Below, in pieces: positions 6,847-13,708 of a stretch of DNA of 18,341 bases. Source of the DNA: CAZUDO01 sp964618895 (GTDB lineage: Bacteria > Desulfobacterota > Binatia > DP-6). The DNA is taken from contig CAZUDO010000042.1 in the NCBI GenBank assembly GCA_964618895.1, positions 1-18,341 of the forward strand, given 5' to 3'. A program made the translations under genes and the position numbers. Each line of letters starts with the position of its first letter. Position 1 is the first letter of the stretch. The notes beneath the pieces were generated by a model. That model was not told the DNA's origin, made no database searches, and saw only the letters and a program-made list of their open reading frames with translations.

Positions 6847-7853
6847 TGACCCGCGCTACATTGATCCCCGGCGACGGGATCGGCCCCGAGGTGATCGCGG
6901 CGGCGACGCGTGTGATGGAGGCGGCGGGCGGGCGCATCGCCTGGGACGTGCAGCTCGCCGGCAAGGCGGCGTTCGAGAAGCTCGGCACCGCCATTCCGGA
7001 CACGCTGCTCGCCTCCGTCCGGCGCACGCGCGTCGGGCTGAAAGGGCCGCTCGAGACGCAGATCGGGCAGGCCGGGTACCGGAGTGTCAACGTCGCGCTC
7101 CGGAAGACCTTCGACTTGTATGCCAACGTCCGACCGATCCGGAGCTTACCGGGCGTGCGGACGCCGTTCTCCGGTGTCGACCTGGTCGTGGTGCGGGAGA
7201 ACACCGAGGACCTGTATTCCGGGATCGAGCACCAGATCGCCCCGGGCGTGGTCGAGAGCGTCAAGGTCATCACGGCGCGCGCGTCGCGCCGGATCGCGCG
7301 CTACGCCTTCGAGCTCGCCCGTCGCGAGCGGCGGAAGAAGGTGGTCGCCATCCACAAGGCGAACATCATGAAGCTCTCCGACGGCCTGTTCCTCGCCTGC
7401 TGCCGGCAGGTGGCCCGGAAGTACCCGCGCGTCGCCTATTCGGAGCTCCTCGTCGACAACGCCTGCATGCAGCTCGTGCTGCGCCCGCAGGCGTTCGACA
7501 TCCTGGTGCTCGAGAACCTCTACGGCGACATCATCTCGGATCTGTGCGCCGGGTTGGTCGGCGGCCTCGGATTGGTCCCGGGGGCCAACATCGGCGACCG
7601 CTGCGCCATCTTCGAGGCCGTACACGGCACCGCGCCCGACATCACCGGGAAGAACGTCGCCAATCCGCTGGCCGCCGTGCTGTCCGGGGCCCTGCTCCTC
7701 CGGCATGTCGGGCAGGGCCGCCCGGCCGCGCGCATCGAGGCGGCGGTCGATCGGCTGCTCAAGGAACGGCGCGTCCGGTCCCGGGACCTCGGCGGCAAGG
7801 CGTCCACGACCGCGGTGACGGCCCGGCTGGTCGAGCTGGTCGGGAAGCGATGA
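6846..7853 (+). CDS. Isocitrate dehydrogenase, probably NAD-dependent (isocitrate/isopropylmalate dehydrogenase family)
   Basis: The 335-residue beta-decarboxylating dehydrogenase begins at the ATG in TGATG, coupled to queE. Family marks are IPGDGIGPE (7-15), the substrate loop RSVNVALRK (79-87), FDLYANVRP (89-97), RENTEDLYSGIEH (117-129), HKANIMK (170-176), NLYGDIISD (224-232) and HGTAPDITGK (260-269). RSVN and FDLYANVRP fit isocitrate (IDH3-like) or homoisocitrate dehydrogenases better than LeuB, which usually has an LRKxLxLFANLRP block. Asp265-Ile266 occupy the place of the Lys-Tyr pair of the NADP-dependent E. coli enzyme, which points to NAD+. The reaction would be isocitrate to 2-oxoglutarate in the TCA cycle. 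No leuC/leuD or lysine-pathway gene is adjacent to argue for the alternatives. Cytosolic. Confidence 0.82.
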   Translation: MTRATLIPGDGIGPEVIAAATRVMEAAGGRIAWDVQLAGKAAFEKLGTAIPDTLLASVRRTRVGLKGPLETQIGQAGYRSVNVALRKTFDLYANVRPIRSLPGVRTPFSGVDLVVVRENTEDLYSGIEHQIAPGVVESVKVITARASRRIARYAFELARRERRKKVVAIHKANIMKLSDGLFLACCRQVARKYPRVAYSELLVDNACMQLVLRPQAFDILVLENLYGDIISDLCAGLVGGLGLVPGANIGDRCAIFEAVHGTAPDITGKNVANPLAAVLSGALLLRHVGQGRPAARIEAAVDRLLKERRVRSRDLGGKASTTAVTARLVELVGKR

Positions 7854-7859
7854 CGCGTC

Positions 7860-7888
7860 GTGACACTGGGGTGGTGCTCGGTTAGGAT
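7860..7888 (+). promoter_or_regulatory. Candidate sigma70-like promoter for glpD
   Basis: GTGACA (7860-7865), a 17-nt spacer and TAGGAT (7883-7888) fit five and four of six consensus positions and lie in the 44-nt gap before glpD. Initiation would fall only a few bases before the ATG at 7898, giving an almost leaderless message. Alternatively, AGGA at 7884-7887 is simply the ribosome site on a longer transcript. Confidence 0.35.
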
Positions 7889-7897
7889 CGGCGTTGG

Positions 7898-9556
7898 ATG
7901 ACGGACGTGCACGCCGGGCGCCGGAAGGCTCTCGCCGCCTTGAGCAGCGAGCCGTTCGACGTGCTCGTGGTCGGGGGCGGCATCAACGGGGCCGGGATTG
8001 CGCGCGACGCCGCCTTACGAGGCCTGCGGACGGCCGTGGTCGAGCGCGCGGACTTCGCCTCCGGCACCTCCAGCCGCTCGTCCAAGCTGATCCACGGCGG
8101 GCTGCGCTACCTCGAGGAAGGACGCTTGCGCCTGGTGATCGAGTCGGTACGCGAGCGCGAGCGGCTCCGCCAGCTTGCGCCCCATCTGGTGCGGCCGCAG
8201 GAGTTCGTGTTCCCGCTCTACCGCGGCGTCAACCTGCCGCCCTGGAAGCTCGCCGCCGGCCTGTGGGCCTACGATCTGTTCGCGGGGCTGTGGAGCGTGC
8301 GCCGCCATCGCATGCTGGGCGTCACGACGCTTCTTGCGGCCGAGCCGGCGCTCCGCCGGGACGGCCTGCGCGGCGCGGGGCTCTACTACGACTACCGTAC
8401 CGACGACGCGCGCCTAGTGGTCGAGACCATGCTTTCGGCCGTCGATGCCGGGGCCGTGGTGCTGTCCTATGCCCAGGTGGCCGGGTTCGTGAAGGACGGT
8501 GGCACGATCACCGGCGCCCGCGTCGTCGACGGCATCGGCGGCGAGGAGATCGTGGTACGGGCGCGCGTGGTCGTGAACGCGACCGGGCCGTGGGTGGACA
8601 CGGTGTCGGCACTCGACGCGCCGGCCCCGCCACGACTGCGCTTGACGAAGGGCGCGCACGTGGTCGTGCCGCGGGCGCGCATCGGGCACAACGCCGCCAT
8701 CGTGCTCAACGCGGTCGCGGATCGCCGCGTCATGTTCGTGATCCCGTGGGGCGAGCATTCGCTGGTCGGCACCACCGACACCGACCACGTGGGCGGTCCG
8801 GACAACCCGCCCGAGGTCGACGCGAGCGACGTGGCCTATCTGCTCGACACCGTGAACCACTACTTCCCGGACGCTCGCCTGACGGCGGCCGACGTGGTGA
8901 GCGCGTTCGCCGGCCTCCGGCCCCTGATCGCGCCTCCCGCGACCGCGGGGCTCTCGCCCTCGCGCATCTCGCGGGAAGAAGAGGTGTTCGTGTCGGCCTC
9001 CGGGCTGATCACGATCGCGGGGGGGAAGCTCACCACCTATCGCCTGATCGCGGCCACGGTGGTCGAGCAGGTCCTGGCGGCGCTGCGCCGCGCGGGGGAC
9101 CGTCGGCGGTTCGGTCGCACGCGTACGGGGACGCTGCCACTCCCCGGGGGTGGTGCCGAGCCGGCCGCCCTGGCGGCGCAGGCGTTTGAACGTGATGGGC
9201 ACGGCATGGGGCGCGCCGTGCTCGGGCATCTCGCCGACCGGTACGGGAGCCGCATGCACGCCGTGGTCGGGGTAGTGGCGCGCGACCGTCACCTGGGCGA
9301 GCCGATCGTGCCCGGGCTGCCCGATCGACGGGCCGAGGTGGTGACCGCGGTCGAAGACGAGTGGGCCGTCACCCTCGAAGACGTGCTCCGGCGGCGTACG
9401 CAGGTGGCGTTGTGCGACGCCGAGAGCGGGACCGCCGTGGCCGACGAGGTGGCGGGCCTGATGGCGTCGCGCCTCGGGTGGGACGCCACCGCGGCCCAGA
9501 CTGCGGCGCGCCGCTACGTCGAGGCGGTGCAGGCCGGCCGCCGGCGGTGGCGCTAG
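7898..9556 (+). CDS. glpD: Glycerol-3-phosphate dehydrogenase, FAD-dependent
   Basis: GlpD oxidises sn-glycerol 3-phosphate to dihydroxyacetone phosphate at the inner face of the cytoplasmic membrane and passes electrons to quinone. The 552-residue product opens with a Rossmann FAD site, DVLVVGGGINGAGIARDAAL (21-40), and an acidic/Arg strand end VVERADF. The GlpD signature GTSSRSSKLIHGGLRYLE follows (56-73). Further on it has VNATGPWVD, the GTTDTD segment, a GGKLTTYR stretch and a C-terminal DAO_C domain containing LEDVLRRRTQ. Length is typical (500-570). The start is the ATG at 7898 with AGGA 10 nt upstream. No glpK or glpF is next to it. The glycerate 2-kinase remnant at 525-650 is too far away to imply a shared operon. 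The end overlaps the probable nth start. Confidence 0.94.
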   Translation: MTDVHAGRRKALAALSSEPFDVLVVGGGINGAGIARDAALRGLRTAVVERADFASGTSSRSSKLIHGGLRYLEEGRLRLVIESVRERERLRQLAPHLVRPQEFVFPLYRGVNLPPWKLAAGLWAYDLFAGLWSVRRHRMLGVTTLLAAEPALRRDGLRGAGLYYDYRTDDARLVVETMLSAVDAGAVVLSYAQVAGFVKDGGTITGARVVDGIGGEEIVVRARVVVNATGPWVDTVSALDAPAPPRLRLTKGAHVVVPRARIGHNAAIVLNAVADRRVMFVIPWGEHSLVGTTDTDHVGGPDNPPEVDASDVAYLLDTVNHYFPDARLTAADVVSAFAGLRPLIAPPATAGLSPSRISREEEVFVSASGLITIAGGKLTTYRLIAATVVEQVLAALRRAGDRRRFGRTRTGTLPLPGGGAEPAALAAQAFERDGHGMGRAVLGHLADRYGSRMHAVVGVVARDRHLGEPIVPGLPDRRAEVVTAVEDEWAVTLEDVLRRRTQVALCDAESGTAVADEVAGLMASRLGWDATAAQTAARRYVEAVQAGRRRWR

Positions 9557-10233
9557 CCCGTCCCCCATTGAACGTCGCCAAGGAACGAGCGCCGGCGCGC
9601 CAGACGCGCGCGCGCGCCATCGGTCGTGCCCTGGGCCGCGCCTATCCCGACGCCTGGTGCGCGCTCCAATACACGACGCCGTGGCAGCTCCTGGTCGCGA
9701 CCATCCTGTCCGCGCAGTGTACCGACGCGATGGTGAATCGGGTCACGCCCGAGCTGTTCGCCGCCTATCCGACCCCGGCCGACCTGGCCGGCGCGCCGGC
9801 CGCGCGGGTCGAGGAGCTGATCAAGCGCACCGGCTTCTTTCGTCAGAAGACGAAGGCGATTCAACGGACGGCCCGGGCGATCGCCGACCTCCACCACGGC
9901 CAGGTGCCGGCCGACATGGAGGCCCTCACCGCGCTTCCCGGCATCGGCCGGAAGACCGCCAACGTCGTGCTCGGGACCGCGTTCGGTCGCCCGGCCATCT
10001 TCGTCGACACCCATGTCCGCCGGCTGGCGAACCGCCTCGGGCTCACGGTCGAGGACGACCCCGACAAGATCGAGCGGGAACTGCAGGCGCTCCTCCCGCC
10101 GGCGGGGTGGACCGCCTTCGCCCATCGCATGATCCACCACGGCCGCCGCATCTGCACCGCCCGCAAGCCGCGCTGCGGCGCCTGCCCGCTGCTGCGCTGG
10201 TGCGCGCAGATCGGGGTGCCAGGCGGGGGCTAG
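9547..10233 (+). CDS. nth: Endonuclease III (DNA glycosylase/AP lyase)
   Basis: Nth removes oxidised pyrimidines from DNA and cleaves the abasic strand. The helix-hairpin-helix LPGIGRKTANVV contains the catalytic Lys. VDTH, 18 residues further, holds the catalytic Asp. The [4Fe-4S] cluster loop is intact as C-x6-C-x2-C-x5-C (CTARKPRCGACPLLRWC). SAQCTD near the N-terminus is also typical. The start is uncertain: GTG at 9547 (228 residues, overlapping glpD by 10 nt) or TTG at 9568 (221 residues, closer to the E. coli length of 211). Neither has a clear ribosome site, so expression is probably coupled to glpD. The stop TAG (10231-10233) lies in a CTAG whose other strand is the stop of the convergent transporter gene. 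Confidence 0.92.
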   Translation: MALARPPLNVAKERAPARQTRARAIGRALGRAYPDAWCALQYTTPWQLLVATILSAQCTDAMVNRVTPELFAAYPTPADLAGAPAARVEELIKRTGFFRQKTKAIQRTARAIADLHHGQVPADMEALTALPGIGRKTANVVLGTAFGRPAIFVDTHVRRLANRLGLTVEDDPDKIERELQALLPPAGWTAFAHRMIHHGRRICTARKPRCGACPLLRWCAQIGVPGGG

Positions 10234-11012
10234 ATTGCGATGCCGACCAGCCAGCCGAGGCCGAAGCCGATCAGACTGGCGAGGATGCCGAGGCCGGCGA
10301 GCTCGAGGCCGGCGCGCACGGGCCGTTCCTTGGTGAGGCGCGTCTTCGCGGCGCCGGTGACGAGGAGGGTGACCACGGCCAGCCCGGCGGCCACACCGAA
10401 GGCCTGCCGCGCCGTGGTGTGGAACAGGTAGGGCATCAGCACGAGGAGCGCGCCGACGAGATACGACAGCCCGGTCGCGACCGCGACGCGCACGGGCGAG
10501 TCGAAGGCCTCCTCGGTCAGCCCCAGCTCCTCGCGCGACATGAAGTGCAGCCACAGCTCTGGATTGGACGTGACCCGCCGGACGATCATCTCCACCTCGT
10601 CGGGCGTGAACCCGAGGCGTCCGTAGATGTCGCGGATCTCCTCCCGTTCGTGGTCGGGCATGTGCTCGATCTCCCAGGCCTCGCGAGCGATCTCCGCCTG
10701 GAAGAAGGCGCGTTGTGACTTGGAGGACACGAAGGCGCCCATTGCCATGGCGCTGGCGCCGGCAATGGCGGCGGCGAAACCGCCGAGGACGATCGGCTGG
10801 AGCGCGTCCAGGCTGACGGTCACGCCGGCCAGGAAGCCGACGGTCGAGATGACCCCGTCGTTCAAGCCGAAGATCAGCTCGCGCACGATCCGGCCCTCCG
10901 GCGTGTGCCAGGCCTCGTCGTGATACCGGCGCAGTGGCTCGACCAGCGGCCCCAGCCCGGCCGGCGCTGGAGGCCGTGTTCTGGAAGCGGGATTCACCAT
11001 CCGACCGCGCAT
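10230..11012 (-). CDS. VIT/CCC1-family iron/manganese transporter-like membrane protein
   Basis: The 260-residue product resembles vacuolar iron transporter (VIT1/CCC1) homologues, which export Fe2+/Mn2+ from the cytosol in exchange for protons. It has a TM1 segment with LIFGLNDGVISTVGFLAG (46-63), TM2 with AIAGASAMAMGAFVSSKSQ (82-100), and a long charged cytosolic helical region (101-165, e.g. EIAREAWEIEHMPDHEREEI) that matches the metal-binding domain in position and acidity. Three further hydrophobic segments follow (~172-194, 202-222, 236-260). The Glu in the usual MAxGE(Y/F)VS is Ala here. The start at 11012 is chosen because an upstream alternative at 11111 would lie above the predicted promoter; ATG 11000 is also possible. 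AAGGG sits only 2 nt upstream, so the ribosome site is imperfect. Divergent from thrB, convergent with nth. Confidence 0.85.
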   Translation of the reverse strand: MRGRMVNPASRTRPPAPAGLGPLVEPLRRYHDEAWHTPEGRIVRELIFGLNDGVISTVGFLAGVTVSLDALQPIVLGGFAAAIAGASAMAMGAFVSSKSQRAFFQAEIAREAWEIEHMPDHEREEIRDIYGRLGFTPDEVEMIVRRVTSNPELWLHFMSREELGLTEEAFDSPVRVAVATGLSYLVGALLVLMPYLFHTTARQAFGVAAGLAVVTLLVTGAAKTRLTKERPVRAGLELAGLGILASLIGFGLGWLVGIAI

Positions 11013-11055
11013 TGCCCTTATAGGCGGCAACCCCGCGCCGGTAAAGGTGTTTCCG

Positions 11056-11083
11056 CTGATAGCACTGAATTTCACCTTGACAA
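11056..11083 (-). promoter_or_regulatory. Minus-strand sigma70-like promoter for the VIT-like gene
   Basis: On the minus strand, TTGTCA (11083-11078), a 16-nt spacer and TATCAG (11061-11056) match five and four of six consensus positions. The expected start near 11050 gives a leader of about 37 nt to the ATG at 11012. Its -35 overlaps the -35 of the oppositely directed thrB promoter. Confidence 0.5.
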
Positions 11084-11105
11084 CATCGCCCAGCAACGAT
11101 ACCCT
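11077..11105 (+). promoter_or_regulatory. Plus-strand sigma70-like promoter for thrB
   Basis: A perfect TTGACA (11077-11082) is followed by a 17-nt spacer and TACCCT (11100-11105), which keeps the three most conserved -10 bases (T1, A2, T6). Transcription would begin near 11112 and give a ~46-nt leader with the hairpin at 11120-11137. GC-rich surroundings make a chance TTGACA less likely. Confidence 0.55.
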
Positions 11106-11119
11106 ACACAAGACTTTTT

Positions 11120-11137
11120 TGGCCGGAAATCCGGCCA
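11120..11137 (+). promoter_or_regulatory. Perfect 7-bp hairpin in the thrB leader
   Basis: TGGCCGG and CCGGCCA flank an AAAT tetraloop, preceded by a run of six T (11115-11120, its last T pairing in the stem) and followed by GTTAGGGAG. The T run is on the wrong side of the stem for a plus-strand intrinsic terminator, and the minus strand would have A after the stem. It is therefore more likely a 5' stabilising hairpin or a dyad operator just downstream of the predicted start site. Confidence 0.5.
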
Positions 11138-11157
11138 GTTAGGGAGATCGACGGGAG

Positions 11158-12195
11158 ATGGCGGTGTACACGGTCCTCGATGAGCGGGAGCTCGCGGAGC
11201 TGGTCGAGGACTATGGACTCGTCAAGTTGACGGGGTTCCAGGGTATTCCCACCGGGTCCGTCAATACGCACTATCTCCTGGAGACGGCTCGGGGAAGGCA
11301 CCTACTCCGGGTCGACGAAGTGAAGGGCGAGCTCGAAGTGAAGCGTGAGCTCGACCTCCTCCTCTTCCTCCGCAAGCACGGCTTCCCGTGCCCCCAGCCG
11401 GTGGCCGACCGCAAGGGCCGGTACTATCGCGAGAGTACGGGCAAGTGCCTGTCGGTCTACCGCTACTACGATGGTCGTGTGGTGGATCCGGCGCGGCTCA
11501 CGTCCGCCCAACTGGAAGGACTCGGCCGGGTCCTGGCGGACCTGCACACCATCGGCAAGAGCTACAAGAAGGGCATCGACAATCGCTTCTCGTTCGAGCG
11601 CATCGCCGACATCTACGGCGAGGCCCGCCGCCGGCTGCCGTCCTACTTCAAGCGCACCATCCGCACCCTGGACGACGAGGTCGAGTACCTCGGCAACTAC
11701 CTCGAGGGGAAGCTGCCGAAGGGGATCATCCACGGCGACCTGTTCCACGACAACGTCCTCATGAAGGGCGACAAGGTGGTCGGCGTGCTCGACTTCGAGG
11801 CCGCCTGCCGGGGCAAGTTCATCTACGACCTGGCTACCGCCGTGAACGCGCTCTGCTTCGAGGGCGAGCAGTACCAGCTGAAGCGCTTCGAGGCCCTCAT
11901 CGCGGGCTATGAGTCGCTGCGCGCGCTGTCGCTCGCCGAATGGGACGCCTTCCCGAACGAGCTCCGCTTCTCGGCCTTCCGTTTCACGGTTACGCGCCTG
12001 CGCGACTTCTTTCTCAACCCGGTCGGCGACCAGGCACGCGTGAACAAAGACTTCCAGGAGTTCTACGAGCGCCTGCGTATCCTCCGCCGCGAGCGGGACG
12101 GCGGCATGGAAGGGCTGCTCATGGCCATGGCCACCGGCTACGACTACCGCAAGTACCAGAAGGTGAAGGCGTTGGAGAAGAAGGGCTCGAAGTAG
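11158..12195 (+). CDS. thrB: Homoserine kinase, ThrB type II (APH fold)
   Basis: The enzyme would phosphorylate homoserine with ATP to O-phosphohomoserine for threonine synthesis. The 345-residue product begins MAVYTVLDERELAELVEDYG. That N-terminus, together with GIPTGSVNTHYLLET (29-43), is typical of the aminoglycoside-phosphotransferase-fold homoserine kinases of Pseudomonas type, not the GHMP-type ThrB of E. coli. The catalytic loop is IIHGDLFHDNVL (190-201; Asp194, Asn199) and the metal-binding motif is LDFEAA (211-216). It is somewhat longer than the usual ~320 residues, the extra length being a Lys-rich tail (~325-345). Ribosome sites are AGGGAG at 11141-11146 and GGGAG directly before the ATG. 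No hom or thrC lies next to it, so another small-molecule kinase of the same fold remains possible. It heads a run with metF, folE and a small ORF. Confidence 0.8.
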   Translation: MAVYTVLDERELAELVEDYGLVKLTGFQGIPTGSVNTHYLLETARGRHLLRVDEVKGELEVKRELDLLLFLRKHGFPCPQPVADRKGRYYRESTGKCLSVYRYYDGRVVDPARLTSAQLEGLGRVLADLHTIGKSYKKGIDNRFSFERIADIYGEARRRLPSYFKRTIRTLDDEVEYLGNYLEGKLPKGIIHGDLFHDNVLMKGDKVVGVLDFEAACRGKFIYDLATAVNALCFEGEQYQLKRFEALIAGYESLRALSLAEWDAFPNELRFSAFRFTVTRLRDFFLNPVGDQARVNKDFQEFYERLRILRRERDGGMEGLLMAMATGYDYRKYQKVKALEKKGSK

Positions 12196-12217
12196 CAGCC
12201 CGCTCCGCCCGCGGTCC

Positions 12218-13093
12218 ATGAATATCTCCGAGCTGCTCGGCCGCGGAACCCCTGTCATCTCGTTCGAGTTCTTCCCGCCGATCACGCCGGAGGGCGAAGC
12301 GGCCCTCATGCGGACCATCGAGACGTTGCGCCCGCTCAAGCCGGGGTTCGTGTCGGTGACGCGCACCGGAAGGAAGCCCCGGGAAGCCACCATCGAACTG
12401 GTGGCACGCATCCGGGCGCTCGGCATCGAGGCGGCCGCGCACATCACGGGGATCGAGACGACCCGCGCCGAGATCGTGGCCGTGCTTGCGTTGCTCGAGC
12501 GCCACGGCATCGAGAACATGGTCGCGTTGCGCGGCGACCTACCGCAGACCCCCGGCTTCCAGCGCCCGGCCGACGGCTTCCGCTACGCCGCGGACCTGGT
12601 GGCGTTCGTGCGCGCGCGTGCCAGCCGGCTCTGCCTGCTCGGGGCCGGCCATCCGGAGGGCCATCCGGAATGCCGCGACCTCGCGCTCGGCATCCAGCAC
12701 CTGAAGGCGAAGGTCGATGCTGGCCTCGAGGCCGTCGTCACCCAGCTCTTCTACGACAACACCGACTACTTCGCGTTCGTCGGCCGCGCGCGGCAGGCCG
12801 GGATCACCGTGCCGATCATCCCGGGCATCATGCCGATCACCAACGTGCCACAGATCGAGCGCATCACGAGCCTGAGCGGCAACGCGATCCCGGCCTCCCT
12901 ACGCGCCGAGCTCGAGCGCGTGCGGGACGACGAGCAGGCCGCGCTCGAGGTTGGCGTCGCCTACGCCACCCGGCAGTGCACGGAGCTCCTGCGCGGCGGC
13001 GCGCCCGGCATCCACTTCTACACGCTCAACAAGTCGCCGGCGACGCGCGCCATCTTCGAGAACCTCCGCCACGCCGGGCTCGTCGGCGGGTGA
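12218..13093 (+). CDS. metF: Methylenetetrahydrofolate reductase (MetF)-like
   Basis: MetF reduces 5,10-methylene-THF to 5-methyl-THF with FAD, supplying the methyl group for methionine. The 291-residue protein has SFEFFPP (15-21, with the catalytic-type Glu17), FVSVT (44-48), VALRGDLP (102-109, Asp107 matching the folate-binding Asp of ALRGD), KVDAG (165-169), TQLFYD (175-180), IIPGIMP (200-206) and GIHFYTLN (264-271). Two conserved places differ. The loop after SVT is RTGRKPRE where most MetF proteins have a YGAxxS-type stretch, and the usual YPExHPE is GHPEGHPE (144-151). These touch the flavin/folate site, so specificity or flavin affinity may differ. It follows thrB by 22 nt without a clear ribosome site. 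Family assignment is firm. Confidence 0.88.
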   Translation: MNISELLGRGTPVISFEFFPPITPEGEAALMRTIETLRPLKPGFVSVTRTGRKPREATIELVARIRALGIEAAAHITGIETTRAEIVAVLALLERHGIENMVALRGDLPQTPGFQRPADGFRYAADLVAFVRARASRLCLLGAGHPEGHPECRDLALGIQHLKAKVDAGLEAVVTQLFYDNTDYFAFVGRARQAGITVPIIPGIMPITNVPQIERITSLSGNAIPASLRAELERVRDDEQAALEVGVAYATRQCTELLRGGAPGIHFYTLNKSPATRAIFENLRHAGLVGG

Positions 13094-13147
13094 GTGCCGC
13101 TGCCGAGCGCCTTGCAACGCCCGGAGGCATCCGTTAGTCGCAGGCCG

Positions 13148-13708
13148 ATGCCGGACCACGACCTTGAAGGCCACGTCCACGCCCTGCTGCGCGTGCTCGA
13201 TCCCGACCCCGAGCGCGAGGGGCTCGAGCGCACGCCCGCCCGGGTGGCGCGCGCGCTCGCGTTCCTCACCAAGGGGTACGGCGAGGACCCGCGCGAGGTG
13301 ATCAACGGCGCGCTGTTCGCCGAAGACTACTCCGAGATGATCGTGGTGAAGGACATCGACTTCTACTCGCTGTGCGAGCACCACATCCTGCCCTTCTTCG
13401 GCAAGGCGCACGTTGCCTACATCCCGCACCATCGCATCGTCGGACTCAGCAAGTTGGCGCGCCTGGTCGAGGTGTTCGCGCGGCGCCTGCAGGTGCAGGA
13501 GCGGCTCACCACCCAGGTCGCCGGCACGATCGCCGAACAGCTCGAGCCGCTCGGCGTCGCGGTCGTCCTCGAGGCCGAGCACCTGTGCATGCGCATGCGT
13601 GGTGTCGAGAAGCAGAACTCCACCGTGGTCACGAGCGCGATGCTCGGGGTCTTCCGCGAGCACCAGAAGACGCGCGAGGAGTTCATGACGCTCATCGGCA
13701 AGCGGTGA
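13148..13708 (+). CDS. folE: GTP cyclohydrolase I
   Basis: FolE converts GTP to 7,8-dihydroneopterin triphosphate, the entry step to folate and, through QueD, to 7-deazaguanines. The 186-residue product carries the zinc ligands in SLCEHHILPFFG (Cys76, His79) and EHLCMRMRGVEKQNSTVVTS (Cys147). It also has HVAYIP and IVGLSKLARLVEVFARRLQVQE, the standard family core. Length is normal for a short-N-terminus FolE. The ATG at 13148 is preferred; a GTG at 13094 directly after metF would add 18 unconserved residues. Only a weak CAGG precedes the chosen ATG, and a better GGAGG at 13123-13127 is 20 nt away. Its stop overlaps the following GTG start by four bases. Cytosolic, homodecameric in known members. 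Confidence 0.94.
   Translation: MPDHDLEGHVHALLRVLDPDPEREGLERTPARVARALAFLTKGYGEDPREVINGALFAEDYSEMIVVKDIDFYSLCEHHILPFFGKAHVAYIPHHRIVGLSKLARLVEVFARRLQVQERLTTQVAGTIAEQLEPLGVAVVLEAEHLCMRMRGVEKQNSTVVTSAMLGVFREHQKTREEFMTLIGKR

Noticed and set aside
11013..11111. Longer start (11111) for the VIT-like gene
   Set aside because: It lies upstream of the best minus-strand promoter and the added residues are not typical of the family.
11115..11137. Intrinsic terminator made of the T run and hairpin
   Set aside because: The T run precedes the stem on the plus strand and would be A after the stem on the minus strand, so neither orientation fits.
11302..12519. 405-residue minus-strand frame opposite thrB
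   Set aside because: The plus strand has the APH catalytic and metal motifs; the minus frame is its codon mirror, rich in Val/Glu/Leu/Ala.
13094..13147. GTG start for folE directly after metF
   Set aside because: The 18 added residues are not part of the FolE core; the ATG at 13148 gives the usual length, although its ribosome site is weak.
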